A stretch of 64,000 nucleotides of DNA from an uncultured Roseburia sp. Lineage in GTDB: Bacteria > Bacillota > Clostridia > Lachnospirales > Lachnospiraceae. The notes under the pieces are model-generated. The model worked only from the letters and a program-made list of their open reading frames with translations. It was not told where the DNA came from and searched no databases. A program made the position numbers and the translations under genes. Positions 42,118 to 51,291 of this stretch are shown here, one piece after another (within the stretch, counting starts at the first letter, position 1; each line of letters starts with the position of its first letter). The stretch lies in assembly GCA_947642555.1 (NCBI GenBank), contig CANRSX010000007.1:62001-126000 (forward strand), read 5' to 3'.

Positions 42118-43854
42118 ATGAAGGTACAGGGGCGCATCAGCACGAAAATGATCATTCTGCTTCCGGTGTTTATCCTGGGGGTTGTATCGATACTTTCCAA
42201 TCTGATGGCAGTGTCAAATGTGCGGAGAGTGAACAAAAACGCGACGAGGATTACGGACGGTGATCTGGCCTGCATCTATGTGCTCGGCGAGATCAGGCAG
42301 GAGACCCAGGCGATCCACAGACTGGGGCTGTCGCATATCGTGGCCACGGATCTCGACACGATGACAGAGCTGGTCGAACAGATCCGTGAGGAGGAGGAGA
42401 TTCTGGACGGGTATCTGGAGGAGTACCGCCAGTATGTGAATACGGCGGAGGACACCGCGAATTACGGGAAGCTTTTGTCCGGTTACGAGGGAATGAAGTA
42501 CGAGATCGCCAATCTGATGGCATACAGCGCGGCGGGAGACGATGAAGCGGCATATGCGCTGGCAAATACCCTGATCGCGGAACACTCCGCGACGATGCGG
42601 GAGGGGATTGACGGGCTGACGGACGGTGTGGACGCGTCTGTCATCGGGGAGCGCTCCGAGCTGACGAAGGTATACCGCAGCGCAATCCTTGCAAGCATAG
42701 CTACGATTGTAATCAGCGTGATCGCGCTGGCGGCGGCGCTGATCAGCGTGTTAAAGCTGGTGATCGGCCCGCTGTCGAAAACAGAGCGGGAGATCACGGG
42801 CATCATCTCGGATATCGACCGGCGGGAGGGCGATCTGACAAGACGTGTCACGATCCTGCCGAACCGGGAGGTGGCGGCGGTCGGCAGCGGGATCAATATG
42901 TTTATGGGCAAGCTTCAGGATATCTTTAAGATGATCACCAGCAACTCGCAGAAGATGGAGGAGGTGGTCAATGAGGTCCGGGACAGCGTGATGACCTCAA
43001 ATGACAGCGTTTCCGCGCTCTCCGCCATGGCGGCGGAGTTAAACGCCTCCATGCAGGAGATGTCGGTCAACGCTGCGATGATCAACGGAAGCGCGCAGTC
43101 CGTCCGGGAGGAAGTGGGCCGGATGGCAGGGCGAACGACGGAGATCAGCGGCTATACCAGGGAGATGAAGCGGCATGCGGATTCCATGGAGTCCACGGCG
43201 CGTGAAAATATGGCGTCGACCGGGAGCCGGGTGAAGGAGATCCTCGCGGTGTTAAATCAGGCGATTCTGGACAGCGGCAGCGTGGATCAGGTAAACAGCC
43301 TCTCGGATGATATCACAAATCTCGCAAATCAGACCAACCTGCTTGCGCTCAACGCGTCGATTGAGGCGGCGCGGGCGGGCGATGCCGGCAGAGGCTTCAT
43401 GGTGGTGGCCACGGAGATCAGCCAGCTGGCGATTGAGAGCAGGGAGGCGGCCAATCATATCCGCAGGATCAACGGGATTGTGACGGATGCGGTGCACAAT
43501 CTGGCGGAGCATGCGACCGGGCTGGTCTCGTATATGGAGGACAGCATAATCCCGGAATTTGAGTCCTTTGTGGAATCCGGCAGCGAATACAAGAAGCGCG
43601 CGGACTACATTGAGATCGCGATGAATGAATTTTCAGAGAAGACGGGTACCCTGCGGGCGACGACCGAGGAGATCGCGAACGCGATCAACGCGATTGCGGA
43701 TGCGATCGAGGAGAGTGCGGGCAGCGTGACAAACGCGGTCAGCAGCACGCAGACACTTGTAGGCGATATGGAAAATATCACGCATCACATGGACAGCAAT
43801 CAGGCGATCGCCGCGAGCCTGCGGCGCGAGACGGAGATTTTCCGGCGGCTGTAG
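42118..43854 (+). CDS. Methyl-accepting chemotaxis protein
   Basis: A 578-residue chemoreceptor. The first membrane segment is at residues 10-28, a four-helix-type extracellular domain spans about 30-185, and the second segment is at about 190-215. A HAMP domain follows (about 215-265) and the long signalling coiled coil runs to the end. The conserved hairpin tip reads [27 protein letters not shown] near residue 415-440. It would couple to CheW/CheA and bias the flagella encoded at 57 kb. It lies 34 bases after the MalE-like lipoprotein gene, so the pair is probably one transcript. Confidence 0.95.
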   Translation: MKVQGRISTKMIILLPVFILGVVSILSNLMAVSNVRRVNKNATRITDGDLACIYVLGEIRQETQAIHRLGLSHIVATDLDTMTELVEQIREEEEILDGYLEEYRQYVNTAEDTANYGKLLSGYEGMKYEIANLMAYSAAGDDEAAYALANTLIAEHSATMREGIDGLTDGVDASVIGERSELTKVYRSAILASIATIVISVIALAAALISVLKLVIGPLSKTEREITGIISDIDRREGDLTRRVTILPNREVAAVGSGINMFMGKLQDIFKMITSNSQKMEEVVNEVRDSVMTSNDSVSALSAMAAELNASMQEMSVNAAMINGSAQSVREEVGRMAGRTTEISGYTREMKRHADSMESTARENMASTGSRVKEILAVLNQAILDSGSVDQVNSLSDDITNLANQTNLLALNASIEAARAGDAGRGFMVVATEISQLAIESREAANHIRRINGIVTDAVHNLAEHATGLVSYMEDSIIPEFESFVESGSEYKKRADYIEIAMNEFSEKTGTLRATTEEIANAINAIADAIEESAGSVTNAVSSTQTLVGDMENITHHMDSNQAIAASLRRETEIFRRL

Positions 43855-43878
43855 ACAAATTCGCGGCAACAGGCGCCG

Positions 43879-43902
43879 CCGCGCTTCGCGGACCGGCTTT
43901 TT
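43879..43902 (+). terminator. Possible terminator after the chemoreceptor
   Basis: CCGCG-CTT-CGCGG (43879-43891) is followed, six bases later, by TTTTT. The stem is short and the T-run slightly displaced. Confidence 0.45.
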
Positions 43903-43958
43903 GGAACAAAATGGCACAGCAGATGTAGTTATATACAGAACGGGAGGAAAAGAAAAGG

Positions 43959-45413
43959 ATGGATAAAGTGAGGACAAGATACGCGCCGAGCCCGACGGGA
44001 CGGATGCATGTGGGAAATCTGCGCTCTGCGCTCTATGAGTTCCTGATCGCAAAGCACGCGGGCGGGGATTTCATGCTCCGCATTGAGGACACGGACCAGG
44101 AACGCTTTGTGGAGGGCGCGGTGGACATCATTTACCGCACCTTAGAGACAGCGGGGCTGGCGCATGACGAGGGCCCGGATAAAGACGGGGGATACGGCCC
44201 CTATGTGCAGAGCGAGCGCATGAAGACCGGGATTTATATGAAATACGCGAAGGAGCTGGTGGAAAAGGGCGAGGCGTATTACTGCTTCTGCGATAAGGAG
44301 CGTCTCTTAAGCCTTCGGACGGAGGTGGTCGAGGGCAAGGAGATCATGCTCTACGACAAGCACTGCCTTGGCTTAAGTAAGGAGGAGGTGGAGGAAAAGC
44401 TTGCCGCTGGCGTGCCGTTTGTGATCCGCCAGAATATTCCGAACGAGGGCACGACGACCTTTCACGACGAGCTCTACGGGGATATCACGGTGGAAAACGC
44501 GGAGCTCGACGACATGATCCTGATCAAATCGGACGGGTATCCGACCTACAATTTTGCAAATGTGGTCGACGACCATACCATGAATATTACACATGTAGTG
44601 AGAGGAAATGAATATTTATCCTCCGCGCCGAAATATCAGAGGCTGTACGACGCGTTCGGCTGGGAGTCGCCGGTGTACATCCACCTGCCGCTGATCACGG
44701 ACGAGAATCACAAAAAGCTCTCGAAGCGCAGCGGGCATTCCTCCTTTGAGGACCTGCTGGAGCAGGGCTTCCTGCCGGAGGCGGTGGTCAACTATATCGC
44801 GCTTCTGGGCTGGAGCCCGGAGGAGAACCGGGAGATCTTTACGTTAGACGAGCTGATCGCGGAATTCGATTACAGAAGGATCAGCAAATCCCCGGCCGTG
44901 TTTGATTACACCAAGTTAAAATGGATGAACGGCGAGTATTTAAAGGCCATGGATCCCGACCGGTTCTATGAGCTGGCGGAGCCGTATCTGCGCGCCGTGA
45001 TCCATAAGGAGCTCGATTTCAAAAAGATCGCGGCCATGGTGCAGACGCGCATCGAGATCTTCCCGGATATCGCGGATCACGTCGATTTCTTCGAGGAGCT
45101 CCCGGAATACGACGCGGCGATGTATACCCATAAAAAGATGAAAACGACAGCAGAGACCTCGCTTGCCGTGTTAACCGACCTGCTTCCGCTTTTAGAGGCG
45201 CAGGACGACTACAGCAACGACGCGCTCTACGCGCTGCTCTCCGGCTATGTGGCGGAGAAGGGCGTAAAGAACGGCTACGTGATGTGGCCGGTCCGCACGG
45301 CGGTTTCCGGAAAGCAGATGACGCCGGGCGGCGCGACGGAGCTGATGGAGCTCCTCGGGAAAGAGGAGTCGCTTGCCCGGATTCGGGCAGGCATCGCGAA
45401 GCTGTCAAAGTAA
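43959..45413 (+). CDS. gltX: Glutamyl-tRNA synthetase
   Basis: It charges tRNA-Glu with glutamate. The 484-residue class I synthetase has the first signature as [13 protein letters not shown] (HIGH variant HVGN, residues 9-21) and the second as HKKLSKRSG near residue 250. The C-terminal anticodon-binding helices extend from about 320. AAAAGAAAAGG precedes the ATG. Whether it is discriminating or also charges tRNA-Gln cannot be told here. A long inverted repeat begins in its last codons. Confidence 0.97.
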   Translation: MDKVRTRYAPSPTGRMHVGNLRSALYEFLIAKHAGGDFMLRIEDTDQERFVEGAVDIIYRTLETAGLAHDEGPDKDGGYGPYVQSERMKTGIYMKYAKELVEKGEAYYCFCDKERLLSLRTEVVEGKEIMLYDKHCLGLSKEEVEEKLAAGVPFVIRQNIPNEGTTTFHDELYGDITVENAELDDMILIKSDGYPTYNFANVVDDHTMNITHVVRGNEYLSSAPKYQRLYDAFGWESPVYIHLPLITDENHKKLSKRSGHSSFEDLLEQGFLPEAVVNYIALLGWSPEENREIFTLDELIAEFDYRRISKSPAVFDYTKLKWMNGEYLKAMDPDRFYELAEPYLRAVIHKELDFKKIAAMVQTRIEIFPDIADHVDFFEELPEYDAAMYTHKKMKTTAETSLAVLTDLLPLLEAQDDYSNDALYALLSGYVAEKGVKNGYVMWPVRTAVSGKQMTPGGATELMELLGKEESLARIRAGIAKLSK

Positions 45414-45464
45414 ATCCCCATGCCGCTTTGCTGGCACCACCATAAATGAAAGGGGATTTACTTT
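45407..45464 (+). terminator. 13-bp perfect inverted repeat spanning the gltX stop codon
   Basis: AAAGTAAATCCCC (45407-45419) is exactly complementary to GGGGATTTACTTT (45452-45464). The 32-base interior contains a smaller TGCC/GGCA hairpin. The 5' arm includes the gltX stop codon, and the 3' arm ends in CTTTA. It likely terminates gltX transcription. Confidence 0.65.
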
Positions 45465-45479
45465 AAGCCTCCGGCGGAT

Positions 45480-45564
45480 GTGCAGAAAACGGGAATGGAA
45501 GTTGTCACTTCGTGACCCCGTTTTCGCACAGTTCAGCGCCGGAGCGCTGAACTTTCACAGTAAA
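45480..45564 (+). repeat. Palindromic element before the helicase gene
   Basis: A stem GAAAACGGG/CCCGTTTTC encloses GTCAC-TTC-GTGAC, followed by a perfect 10-bp hairpin AGTTCAGCGC-CGGA-GCGCTGAACT. The last arm shares AGTTCAGC and GCTGAACTTT with the ends of the dispersed element at 5.9 and 14.6 kb, so this may be a reduced relative. Confidence 0.65.
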
Positions 45565-45574
45565 GAGGTAATGT

Positions 45575-47425
45575 ATGGATTTTAACCCTTCACAGCGTGA
45601 GGCCATCCTGCATCGGGATGGTCCCATGCTTGTTCTGGCGGGGCCCGGTTCCGGGAAGACCCGCGTGATTACGGAGCGGACCAGATATCTGATCCGCGAG
45701 TGTCAGATCAGTCCTTCCAATATCCTGGTGATCACATTTACAAAGGCAGCCGCGGCGGAGATGAGAGAGCGGTTCCGCGTGCGGATGGGAGCGCAGACGC
45801 CGCCCGTGACCTTCGGGACGTTTCACGCCGTCTTTTTTTCCATCTTAAAGTATGCCTACCATTACACCGCGGAAAATATTGTGCGGGAGGATCAGAAGCT
45901 TTCCTGCATGCGCGGGATCATCGGGAAGATGGATCTGGAGTACGAGGATGAGACGGAATTTATCACGTCCGTTTTAGGCGAGATCGGGCTGATCAAAAAC
46001 TCCGGGATCGACCTGGCGCACTATTATTCGGTGAACTGTGCGGAGGAGGTGTTCCGCCGGATTTACAGCCGGTATCACGAGTATCTCTATCAGCACCGGC
46101 TGATCGATTTTGAGGATATGCTCGTCTATACCTGGGAGCTGTTTTCCGAGCGAAAAGACATCCTGGCCGCCTGGCAGAACAAATACCGCTATATCCTGAT
46201 CGACGAGTTTCAGGATATCAATAAGCTGCAGTTTGACATTGTAAAGCTTCTGGCCGGGGAGCGGCGGAATCTGTTTGTGGTGGGGGACGACGACCAGTCG
46301 ATCTACCGGTTCCGCGGCGCGAAGCCGGAGCTGATGCTGCATTTTAAAGACGATTTCCCGGAAGCGCGGATGGTGCTGCTCGATGTCAATTACCGCTCGC
46401 AGGCCAATATCGTAAACCATTCCTTAAATCTGATCGGGCACAATCAGGAACGGTTTCAGAAGCGCATCCAGGCGGCGGCAGAAAAAACTACAGATATCGA
46501 ATATGTAGTGTTCGAGGATCAGCGGAAGGAGAATCTGCGGATTATCCGCGACATCGCAGAGCACCGGGAGCGCGGCGGAAGCTATGAGGATTTTGCCGTG
46601 CTGTTCCGGACGCACACCCAGCCCAGGCTTCTGATGGAGCAGCTGATGGAATATAACATTCCGTTCCGCACCAAAGATAAGATCCCGAACCTCTATGAGC
46701 ACTGGATCGCGCGGGACATCTTCGCCTATCTGCGGATCGCGCAGGGCAGCAGGGAGCGGCGGGATTTCTTACAGATTATGAACCGGCCGAAGCGCTATAT
46801 CACCAGGGAATCGCTGGATGCGGAAACCGTGGCGTTCGACGCGTGGGAGTGGTTCTTTGAGGAGCAGCCCTGGGTGGCGGAGCGCATCAGGAAGCTGGAG
46901 GCGGACGTAAAGCGGCTTTCCCGCATGAACCCTTACGCGGCGATCAACTACATACGAAAAGGGATCGGCTACGACGAGTTCTGCACGGACTATGCGGACT
47001 ACCGCCGGATCCGGGTTGAAGACCTTTACGAGGTGCTCGACGAGCTGCAGGAGAGCGCAAAGGGCTACGACGATTTTGACGGGTGGTACGATCATATCGA
47101 GACGTATACAAAGGAGTTGGAGCAGCTCTCGAAAAAGCGGGAGCGCGAGGGGGAGGAGTGCGTCTCCTTAGCGACGCTGCACAGCGCAAAGGGGCTCGAG
47201 TATGAAAACGTCTATCTGATCGATGTAAACGAGGGGCTGATGCCCTATAAGAAGGCCGTGCTCGACGCGGAGATCGAGGAGGAGCGCCGGATGTTTTATG
47301 TGGGCATGACAAGGGCCAAAAAAAATCTGCATCTGTTCTCGGTCAGACAGTTCAACCAGAAAGATGCAGAGATTTCGCGTTTCATCGCGGAGTCACAGGA
47401 GAATGTCAGTCCTCCATGTCGTTAA
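45575..47425 (+). CDS. UvrD/Rep-family ATP-dependent helicase
   Basis: A 616-residue superfamily 1A helicase that unwinds DNA 3' to 5'. Motif I is AGPGSGKTR (residues 22-30), motif II IDEFQDIN near 210, motif III VGDDDQSIYRFRGA near 230, motif V LHSAKGLEYENVYLI near 535 and motif VI FYVGMTRAKK near 575. It is shorter than PcrA (about 720-750 residues) and lacks its C-terminal extension, so it is a separate UvrD-like paralogue. AGAGG precedes the ATG. Its last 20 bases overlap the convergent DUF1292 gene. Confidence 0.93.
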   Translation: MDFNPSQREAILHRDGPMLVLAGPGSGKTRVITERTRYLIRECQISPSNILVITFTKAAAAEMRERFRVRMGAQTPPVTFGTFHAVFFSILKYAYHYTAENIVREDQKLSCMRGIIGKMDLEYEDETEFITSVLGEIGLIKNSGIDLAHYYSVNCAEEVFRRIYSRYHEYLYQHRLIDFEDMLVYTWELFSERKDILAAWQNKYRYILIDEFQDINKLQFDIVKLLAGERRNLFVVGDDDQSIYRFRGAKPELMLHFKDDFPEARMVLLDVNYRSQANIVNHSLNLIGHNQERFQKRIQAAAEKTTDIEYVVFEDQRKENLRIIRDIAEHRERGGSYEDFAVLFRTHTQPRLLMEQLMEYNIPFRTKDKIPNLYEHWIARDIFAYLRIAQGSRERRDFLQIMNRPKRYITRESLDAETVAFDAWEWFFEEQPWVAERIRKLEADVKRLSRMNPYAAINYIRKGIGYDEFCTDYADYRRIRVEDLYEVLDELQESAKGYDDFDGWYDHIETYTKELEQLSKKREREGEECVSLATLHSAKGLEYENVYLIDVNEGLMPYKKAVLDAEIEEERRMFYVGMTRAKKNLHLFSVRQFNQKDAEISRFIAESQENVSPPCR

Positions 47426-47714
47426 ATTCGGATTCGTCGAGCCATTCGTCGAAGCGGTCGGCCACGCGCTCGTATTCGTCGTCCTCCAGGATATTTTCGA
47501 GGGACGGATTGCCCTCCGCGTCCTCAAAATAGCGGTAGATATAGACTTCGCCTTCCTCATTCGGCTCGCCCTTTGCATCGAGCGGGAGAAGGACGATATA
47601 GTCCTGATCATCTACGGAAAATATAGTGAGAATCTCACATTCAGCCTGTGTGCCGTCATCCAGATCAAGGGTGACCAGGATATCGGTGTCATCGCCCGGA
47701 TGATTATCTGCCAT
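47406..47714 (-). CDS. DUF1292 family acidic protein
   Basis: A 102-residue, strongly acidic cytoplasmic protein beginning MADNHPGDDTDILVTLDLDD. The DUF1292 core is visible as DQDYIVLLPL with EVYIYRYFED and a C-terminal acidic helix VADRFDEWLDE. The family is common in Firmicutes and of unknown function. I start at the ATG at 47714 with GAGGTGA 6 bases upstream; a GTG three codons earlier is possible. It is convergent with the helicase gene and overlaps it by 20 bases. A perfect 8-2-8 palindrome lies directly before its ribosome site. Confidence 0.88.
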   Translation of the reverse strand: MADNHPGDDTDILVTLDLDDGTQAECEILTIFSVDDQDYIVLLPLDAKGEPNEEGEVYIYRYFEDAEGNPSLENILEDDEYERVADRFDEWLDESEFNDMED

Positions 47715-47735
47715 ATATCTCACCTCACTTCCTCC

Positions 47736-47753
47736 AAAGTTTATCTAAACTTT
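47736..47753 (-). promoter_or_regulatory. 8-2-8 palindrome in the DUF1292 leader
   Basis: AAAGTTTA-TC-TAAACTTT is a perfect palindrome ending at the GGAGG upstream of the DUF1292 start. It could be an operator, or an RNA hairpin affecting translation. Confidence 0.5.
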
Positions 47754-47810
47754 ATGATAGCAGAAAGTGGGAGGAAGGACAAGCGAATTGTAGAAAAAAT
47801 TACAAAAACC

Positions 47811-47839
47811 TATACAAAGGCAGAATGGAACTGTATAAT
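47811..47839 (+). promoter_or_regulatory. Promoter of the GH13-like gene
   Basis: TATACA (47811-47816) and a perfect TATAAT (47834-47839) with a 17-base spacer, 58 bases before the start codon. Confidence 0.6.
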
Positions 47840-47896
47840 AGATGCGTAAACTGTATGTACATGGATTGACTGCGATTACAAAAGGTGGATGACAGC

Positions 47897-49819
47897 ATGA
47901 GGTATACGTTAAAGGAAGGCAATTACAGGCAGTACGGAGTGCAGGTGAACGAAGAAGGGGTTATGTTTACATTTGAGGCGGAGAAGGGAGAGGAGTGCCG
48001 GATTCTGCTTTACGGGAAGGAGATGGAGGTGAAGGAGGCGCTTCTGGTGCCGGAGGCCTTCTGCAGGGGCGCGGTATGGTCGGTGCTGGTACAGGGGCTT
48101 GACGCGCGGCAGCTGCGGTACAATTATGAGATAGGCAAAACGGTCGTGACGGATCCATGCGCGACGCGGATCATCGGGCGTGAGAGATGGAACGACCAGA
48201 GGAGAGCAGCGGTGTCTTATCAGATCTGCGGAGGCTGCGCGCCCGCGGCGTACGACTGGGGAGAGGACGCGCCGCCCGAGGTGCCGCGCCGCCGGATGGT
48301 GATGTACAAGCTGAATATCCGGGGGTTTACGATGGACGCCGGGCTTCGCGGAAGGGAGCGGGGAACCTTTCAGGCGGTGATATCGCAGATTCCCTATCTG
48401 AAAAAGCTGGGCGTCACGACCGTGGAGTTTATGCCGGTGTATGAATTTGAGGAGCTGATGCTGCCGGAAGTCCCAAAGCTCCCGGAGTATGTGCAGTGGG
48501 AGGTAAAGGACGGGGACCGGATCCTCCCAGAGCAGGAGGCCGCTGTGCCGAAGGTAAATTTCTGGGGCTATGTGCCGGGGAATTATTTCGCGGTGAAATC
48601 CTCCTACGCGGCGGGAGCGGACGCGTCCGCGGAGTGGAAGACGCTGATTAAGGCGCTCCATGCGGCGGGGATCGAGTGCGTGATGGAGATGTATTTTGAA
48701 GGGCAGACAAATCCATGCCGGATTCTTGATATTTTAAGGTACTGGGTGCGGGATTATCATGTGGACGGGTTTCACCTTGTGGGGGAGGGCCTGCCGGTCA
48801 CAATGGCCGTGCAGGATCCGTGGCTGCGCAGGACGAAGCTTTTTTACAGCGGGTTTGATTCGTCGATTGTAGAAAAGGAGAACGCGTACCCGCATCTGTT
48901 TGTGTACAGCGACGAATATCTTTATCCGGCGCGCGCGGTGCTCAATCAGATCAGCGGGGATATCGGCGCGTTTGCCTGCCAGCAGCGCAAGCAGCACCGG
49001 ACGAGAGGGTTTGTCAATTATATCGCGGATCAGAACGGTTTTACGCTCGCGGACCTGTTTTCCTACAGGGAAAAGCACAACGAGGCCAACGGGGAGGAGA
49101 ACCGCGACGGCACGGTGTGGAATGTCAGCAGCAACTGCGGGGCGGAGGGGCCTTCCGGAAAGAAGCGCGTGCGCGGGGAACGGGAGCGCAGGCTGCGCAA
49201 CGCGATCGCGGTGCTGATGACGGCCCAGGGAGTTCCGCTTCTCTTTGAGGGGGACGAGCAGGGCAATTCCCAGGAGGGGAACAATAACGCCTACTGCCAG
49301 GATAATAAGACCGGCTGGGTGAACTGGAAACGGAATGAGAAATACGCATGGCTGACCGAATTTACCGCGCGCATGGCGGCGTTCCGGCGGGAGCACCCGG
49401 TGATAGCCTCTGAGACGCCGAAAGCGCAGAATGATTTTCTGCGGAAGGGATGCCCGGATCTGTCCTATCACGGGGAGAACGCCTGGATCGCGGCGCCCGC
49501 GTCGGGCCTTCTGCCGTTTGGCGTCATGTACTGCGGCAGCTACGAGCAGCTCGCGGACGGCGGCACGGATGATTTTGTATATATCGGATACAATTTCAAC
49601 ACCGCCGCGGGACGGCTCGCACTGCCAAAGCTTCCGGAGGACCGGATCTGGCAGCTTTGCATGGACACCTCGCGCGGCAGGGAGCCGTTTTTGCAGGAGG
49701 AGGAGCAGATGACAGAGTCCCAGATCCAGATCCGGGGAGAGTCTGTGGTGATCCTGATCGGCAGAAAGAAGAAAACAGATCCGGCCGCCGGAAAAAAGAA
49801 AGGCAGAAAGAATGAATAG
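47897..49819 (+). CDS. GH13 debranching-enzyme-like protein lacking catalytic residues
   Basis: A 640-residue protein with an N-terminal CBM48-like domain (about 8-105) and a GH13 barrel related to glycogen-debranching enzymes: YREKHNEANGEENRDGT and NNNAYCQDNKTGWVNW are close to the GlgX pattern. The four catalytic regions are altered: the DVVYNH site reads EMYFEG, the nucleophile site GFRFD is GFHLV near 290, the acid/base AEAWD is YSGFD, and the CHDGFTL site is DQNGFTL near 376. All three catalytic acids appear absent, so binding or a scaffold role is more likely than hydrolysis. The start at 47897 follows AAGGTGG. DUF5662 overlaps its end. Confidence 0.85.
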   Translation: MRYTLKEGNYRQYGVQVNEEGVMFTFEAEKGEECRILLYGKEMEVKEALLVPEAFCRGAVWSVLVQGLDARQLRYNYEIGKTVVTDPCATRIIGRERWNDQRRAAVSYQICGGCAPAAYDWGEDAPPEVPRRRMVMYKLNIRGFTMDAGLRGRERGTFQAVISQIPYLKKLGVTTVEFMPVYEFEELMLPEVPKLPEYVQWEVKDGDRILPEQEAAVPKVNFWGYVPGNYFAVKSSYAAGADASAEWKTLIKALHAAGIECVMEMYFEGQTNPCRILDILRYWVRDYHVDGFHLVGEGLPVTMAVQDPWLRRTKLFYSGFDSSIVEKENAYPHLFVYSDEYLYPARAVLNQISGDIGAFACQQRKQHRTRGFVNYIADQNGFTLADLFSYREKHNEANGEENRDGTVWNVSSNCGAEGPSGKKRVRGERERRLRNAIAVLMTAQGVPLLFEGDEQGNSQEGNNNAYCQDNKTGWVNWKRNEKYAWLTEFTARMAAFRREHPVIASETPKAQNDFLRKGCPDLSYHGENAWIAAPASGLLPFGVMYCGSYEQLADGGTDDFVYIGYNFNTAAGRLALPKLPEDRIWQLCMDTSRGREPFLQEEEQMTESQIQIRGESVVILIGRKKKTDPAAGKKKGRKNE

Positions 49820-50417
49820 CTGGAAGCATTTTTGTACCATCAGCCATCACAAATATCTGGTCATGAAAGGCTGCTTTGCGGTGGGCCTGATCCGTCAGGG
49901 CCTGCTGCACGACCTCTCGAAATATACGCCGACGGAGTTTCTGCCCGGCTGTAAGTATTATCAGGGGACCATGAGCCCGAACAATGCGGAGCGGATGGAC
50001 CGCGGCTATTCCTCCGCCTGGCTGCACCACAAGGGGCGCAATAAGCACCATCTGGAGTACTGGCTGGACTACGGGGTGCCGGAGACGGATCCCACCCAGA
50101 AGAAAGGCGTCTGCGGGATGAAAATGCCGGTGCGTTATGTGGTTGAAATGTTTGTGGATCGTGTCTGCGCTTCGAAGAATTATCAGAAGGATGCCTATAC
50201 CGACCGGAGCGCGCTGGACTATTACCAGAAGGGCAGGGAGGTCCATATCCTGCATGAGGACACAAGGGAGCTGCTTGAGCTTCTGCTTGTGATGTTAAGC
50301 GTGAGAGGGGAGGCTTACACGAACTGGTTCATCCGGAAAAAGCTGCTCACAGGGAAAATTCCCTACGAGAGAAAGGTGCTCGGCCGGATGAAGCTCGTAT
50401 TTCTTTCGGGAAAATAA
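49812..50417 (+). CDS. DUF5662 family protein
   Basis: The 201-residue protein starts MNSWKHFCTISHHKYLVMKG and contains a conserved LIRQGLLHDLSKYTPTEFLPG block, a HHKGRNKHHLEYWLDY His-rich block near residue 74, and MPVRYVVEMFVDR. The H...HD and HHxxxNxHH patterns resemble metal-binding HD-type hydrolases, but the family function is not established. It overlaps the GH13-like gene by 8 bases and is probably co-translated. I know it as DUF5662 of Firmicutes. Confidence 0.82.
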   Translation: MNSWKHFCTISHHKYLVMKGCFAVGLIRQGLLHDLSKYTPTEFLPGCKYYQGTMSPNNAERMDRGYSSAWLHHKGRNKHHLEYWLDYGVPETDPTQKKGVCGMKMPVRYVVEMFVDRVCASKNYQKDAYTDRSALDYYQKGREVHILHEDTRELLELLLVMLSVRGEAYTNWFIRKKLLTGKIPYERKVLGRMKLVFLSGK

Positions 50418-50482
50418 AGGGGAAAAGCACGGGAAACCTGACCCGTTCATAGAATGTATCAAGAACGCTTTTCAGGTGTGTT

Positions 50483-51115
50483 TTGAAGACTTTTTTATCT
50501 CCATTTACCCCCGAACAGGAAAATGAATGCCTGAAGAGAATAAAGGACGGCGATCCCGAGGCAAAAAAAGAGCTGATTCTTCGAAATATGCGCCTGGTGG
50601 CACATGTTGCAAAAAAGTATCAGAACTCCGACGAGGATATGGAGGATCTGATTTCGATCGGCACGATCGGGCTGATCAAAGCGATTTCCACTTACCGGGA
50701 GGATTACGGCAGCCGCCTCGCGACGTATGCGGCCCGCTGCATTGACAATGAACTGTTAATGCATTTCCGCGCCAGGAAGAAGACCTCGCGGGAGGTGTCG
50801 CTGTATGAGCCGATCGGCACGGACAAAGAGGGAAATCAGATCAGCCTGCTCGACATTGTGGAGAGCGAGGAACCGGATGTTGTGGAACGGTTAGAGCTCG
50901 AGCGGTGTACCGGGAGGGTGTTAACGCTGGTTCCGCGCGTGCTGAACGGAAGAGAGCTTTTTATTATTGTAAACCGATACGGGCTGTTTGACAAACAGCC
51001 GATGACGCAGCGGGAGATCGCGTCTGTCTTAAAGATCTCAAGGTCTTATGTTTCCAGAATTGAAAAACGTGCGCTGGGAAAACTGCGCAAAAGCTTTGCG
51101 GAGGAGGTGTCGTGA
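50483..51115 (+). CDS. sigK: Sporulation sigma factor SigK
   Basis: SigK directs late gene expression in the mother cell during sporulation. The 210-residue product begins MKTFLSPFTPEQENECLKR from a TTG at 50483 (AGGTG 5 bases upstream); no in-frame start exists just before it. Region 2 includes RNMRLVAHVAKKYQNSDEDMEDLISIGTIGLIKAI, spread over residues 35-69, and region 4 MTQREIASVLKISRSYVSRIEKRAL near 175. There is no hydrophobic pro-sequence as in Bacillus pro-SigK, and no skin-type interruption. Thus activity should not depend on SpoIVFB cleavage. The gene precedes comM-like, dprA and topA. Confidence 0.93.
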   Translation: MKTFLSPFTPEQENECLKRIKDGDPEAKKELILRNMRLVAHVAKKYQNSDEDMEDLISIGTIGLIKAISTYREDYGSRLATYAARCIDNELLMHFRARKKTSREVSLYEPIGTDKEGNQISLLDIVESEEPDVVERLELERCTGRVLTLVPRVLNGRELFIIVNRYGLFDKQPMTQREIASVLKISRSYVSRIEKRALGKLRKSFAEEVS

Positions 51116-51147
51116 GAGGACGCCTTCTTTATTTATTTGAAAAGGGT

Positions 51148-51177
51148 CTTCCCAAACCCGGGAAGGTATGCTATAAT
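51148..51177 (+). promoter_or_regulatory. Extended -10 promoter of the comM-like gene
   Basis: TGCTATAAT (51169-51177) is an extended -10 box. The -35 region is weak and is overlapped by an inverted repeat CTTCCC/GGGAAG (51148-51165), which could be an operator. The leader before the start codon is about 110 bases. Confidence 0.6.
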
Positions 51178-51291
51178 TCGATTTACAATTGTCACACGGA
51201 CATTCTGCCCGGTGCGGCGGTTTCTTTTTTATCAGATTGCAGTTCAGTTGTATTCCAAAACAGTTCATCAGGAATAAAAAGGAGTGATACG

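Noticed and set aside
48734-49840. 368-residue minus-strand open frame
   Set aside because: Opposite the GH13-like gene, no recognisable motif, Arg/Leu-rich shadow composition.
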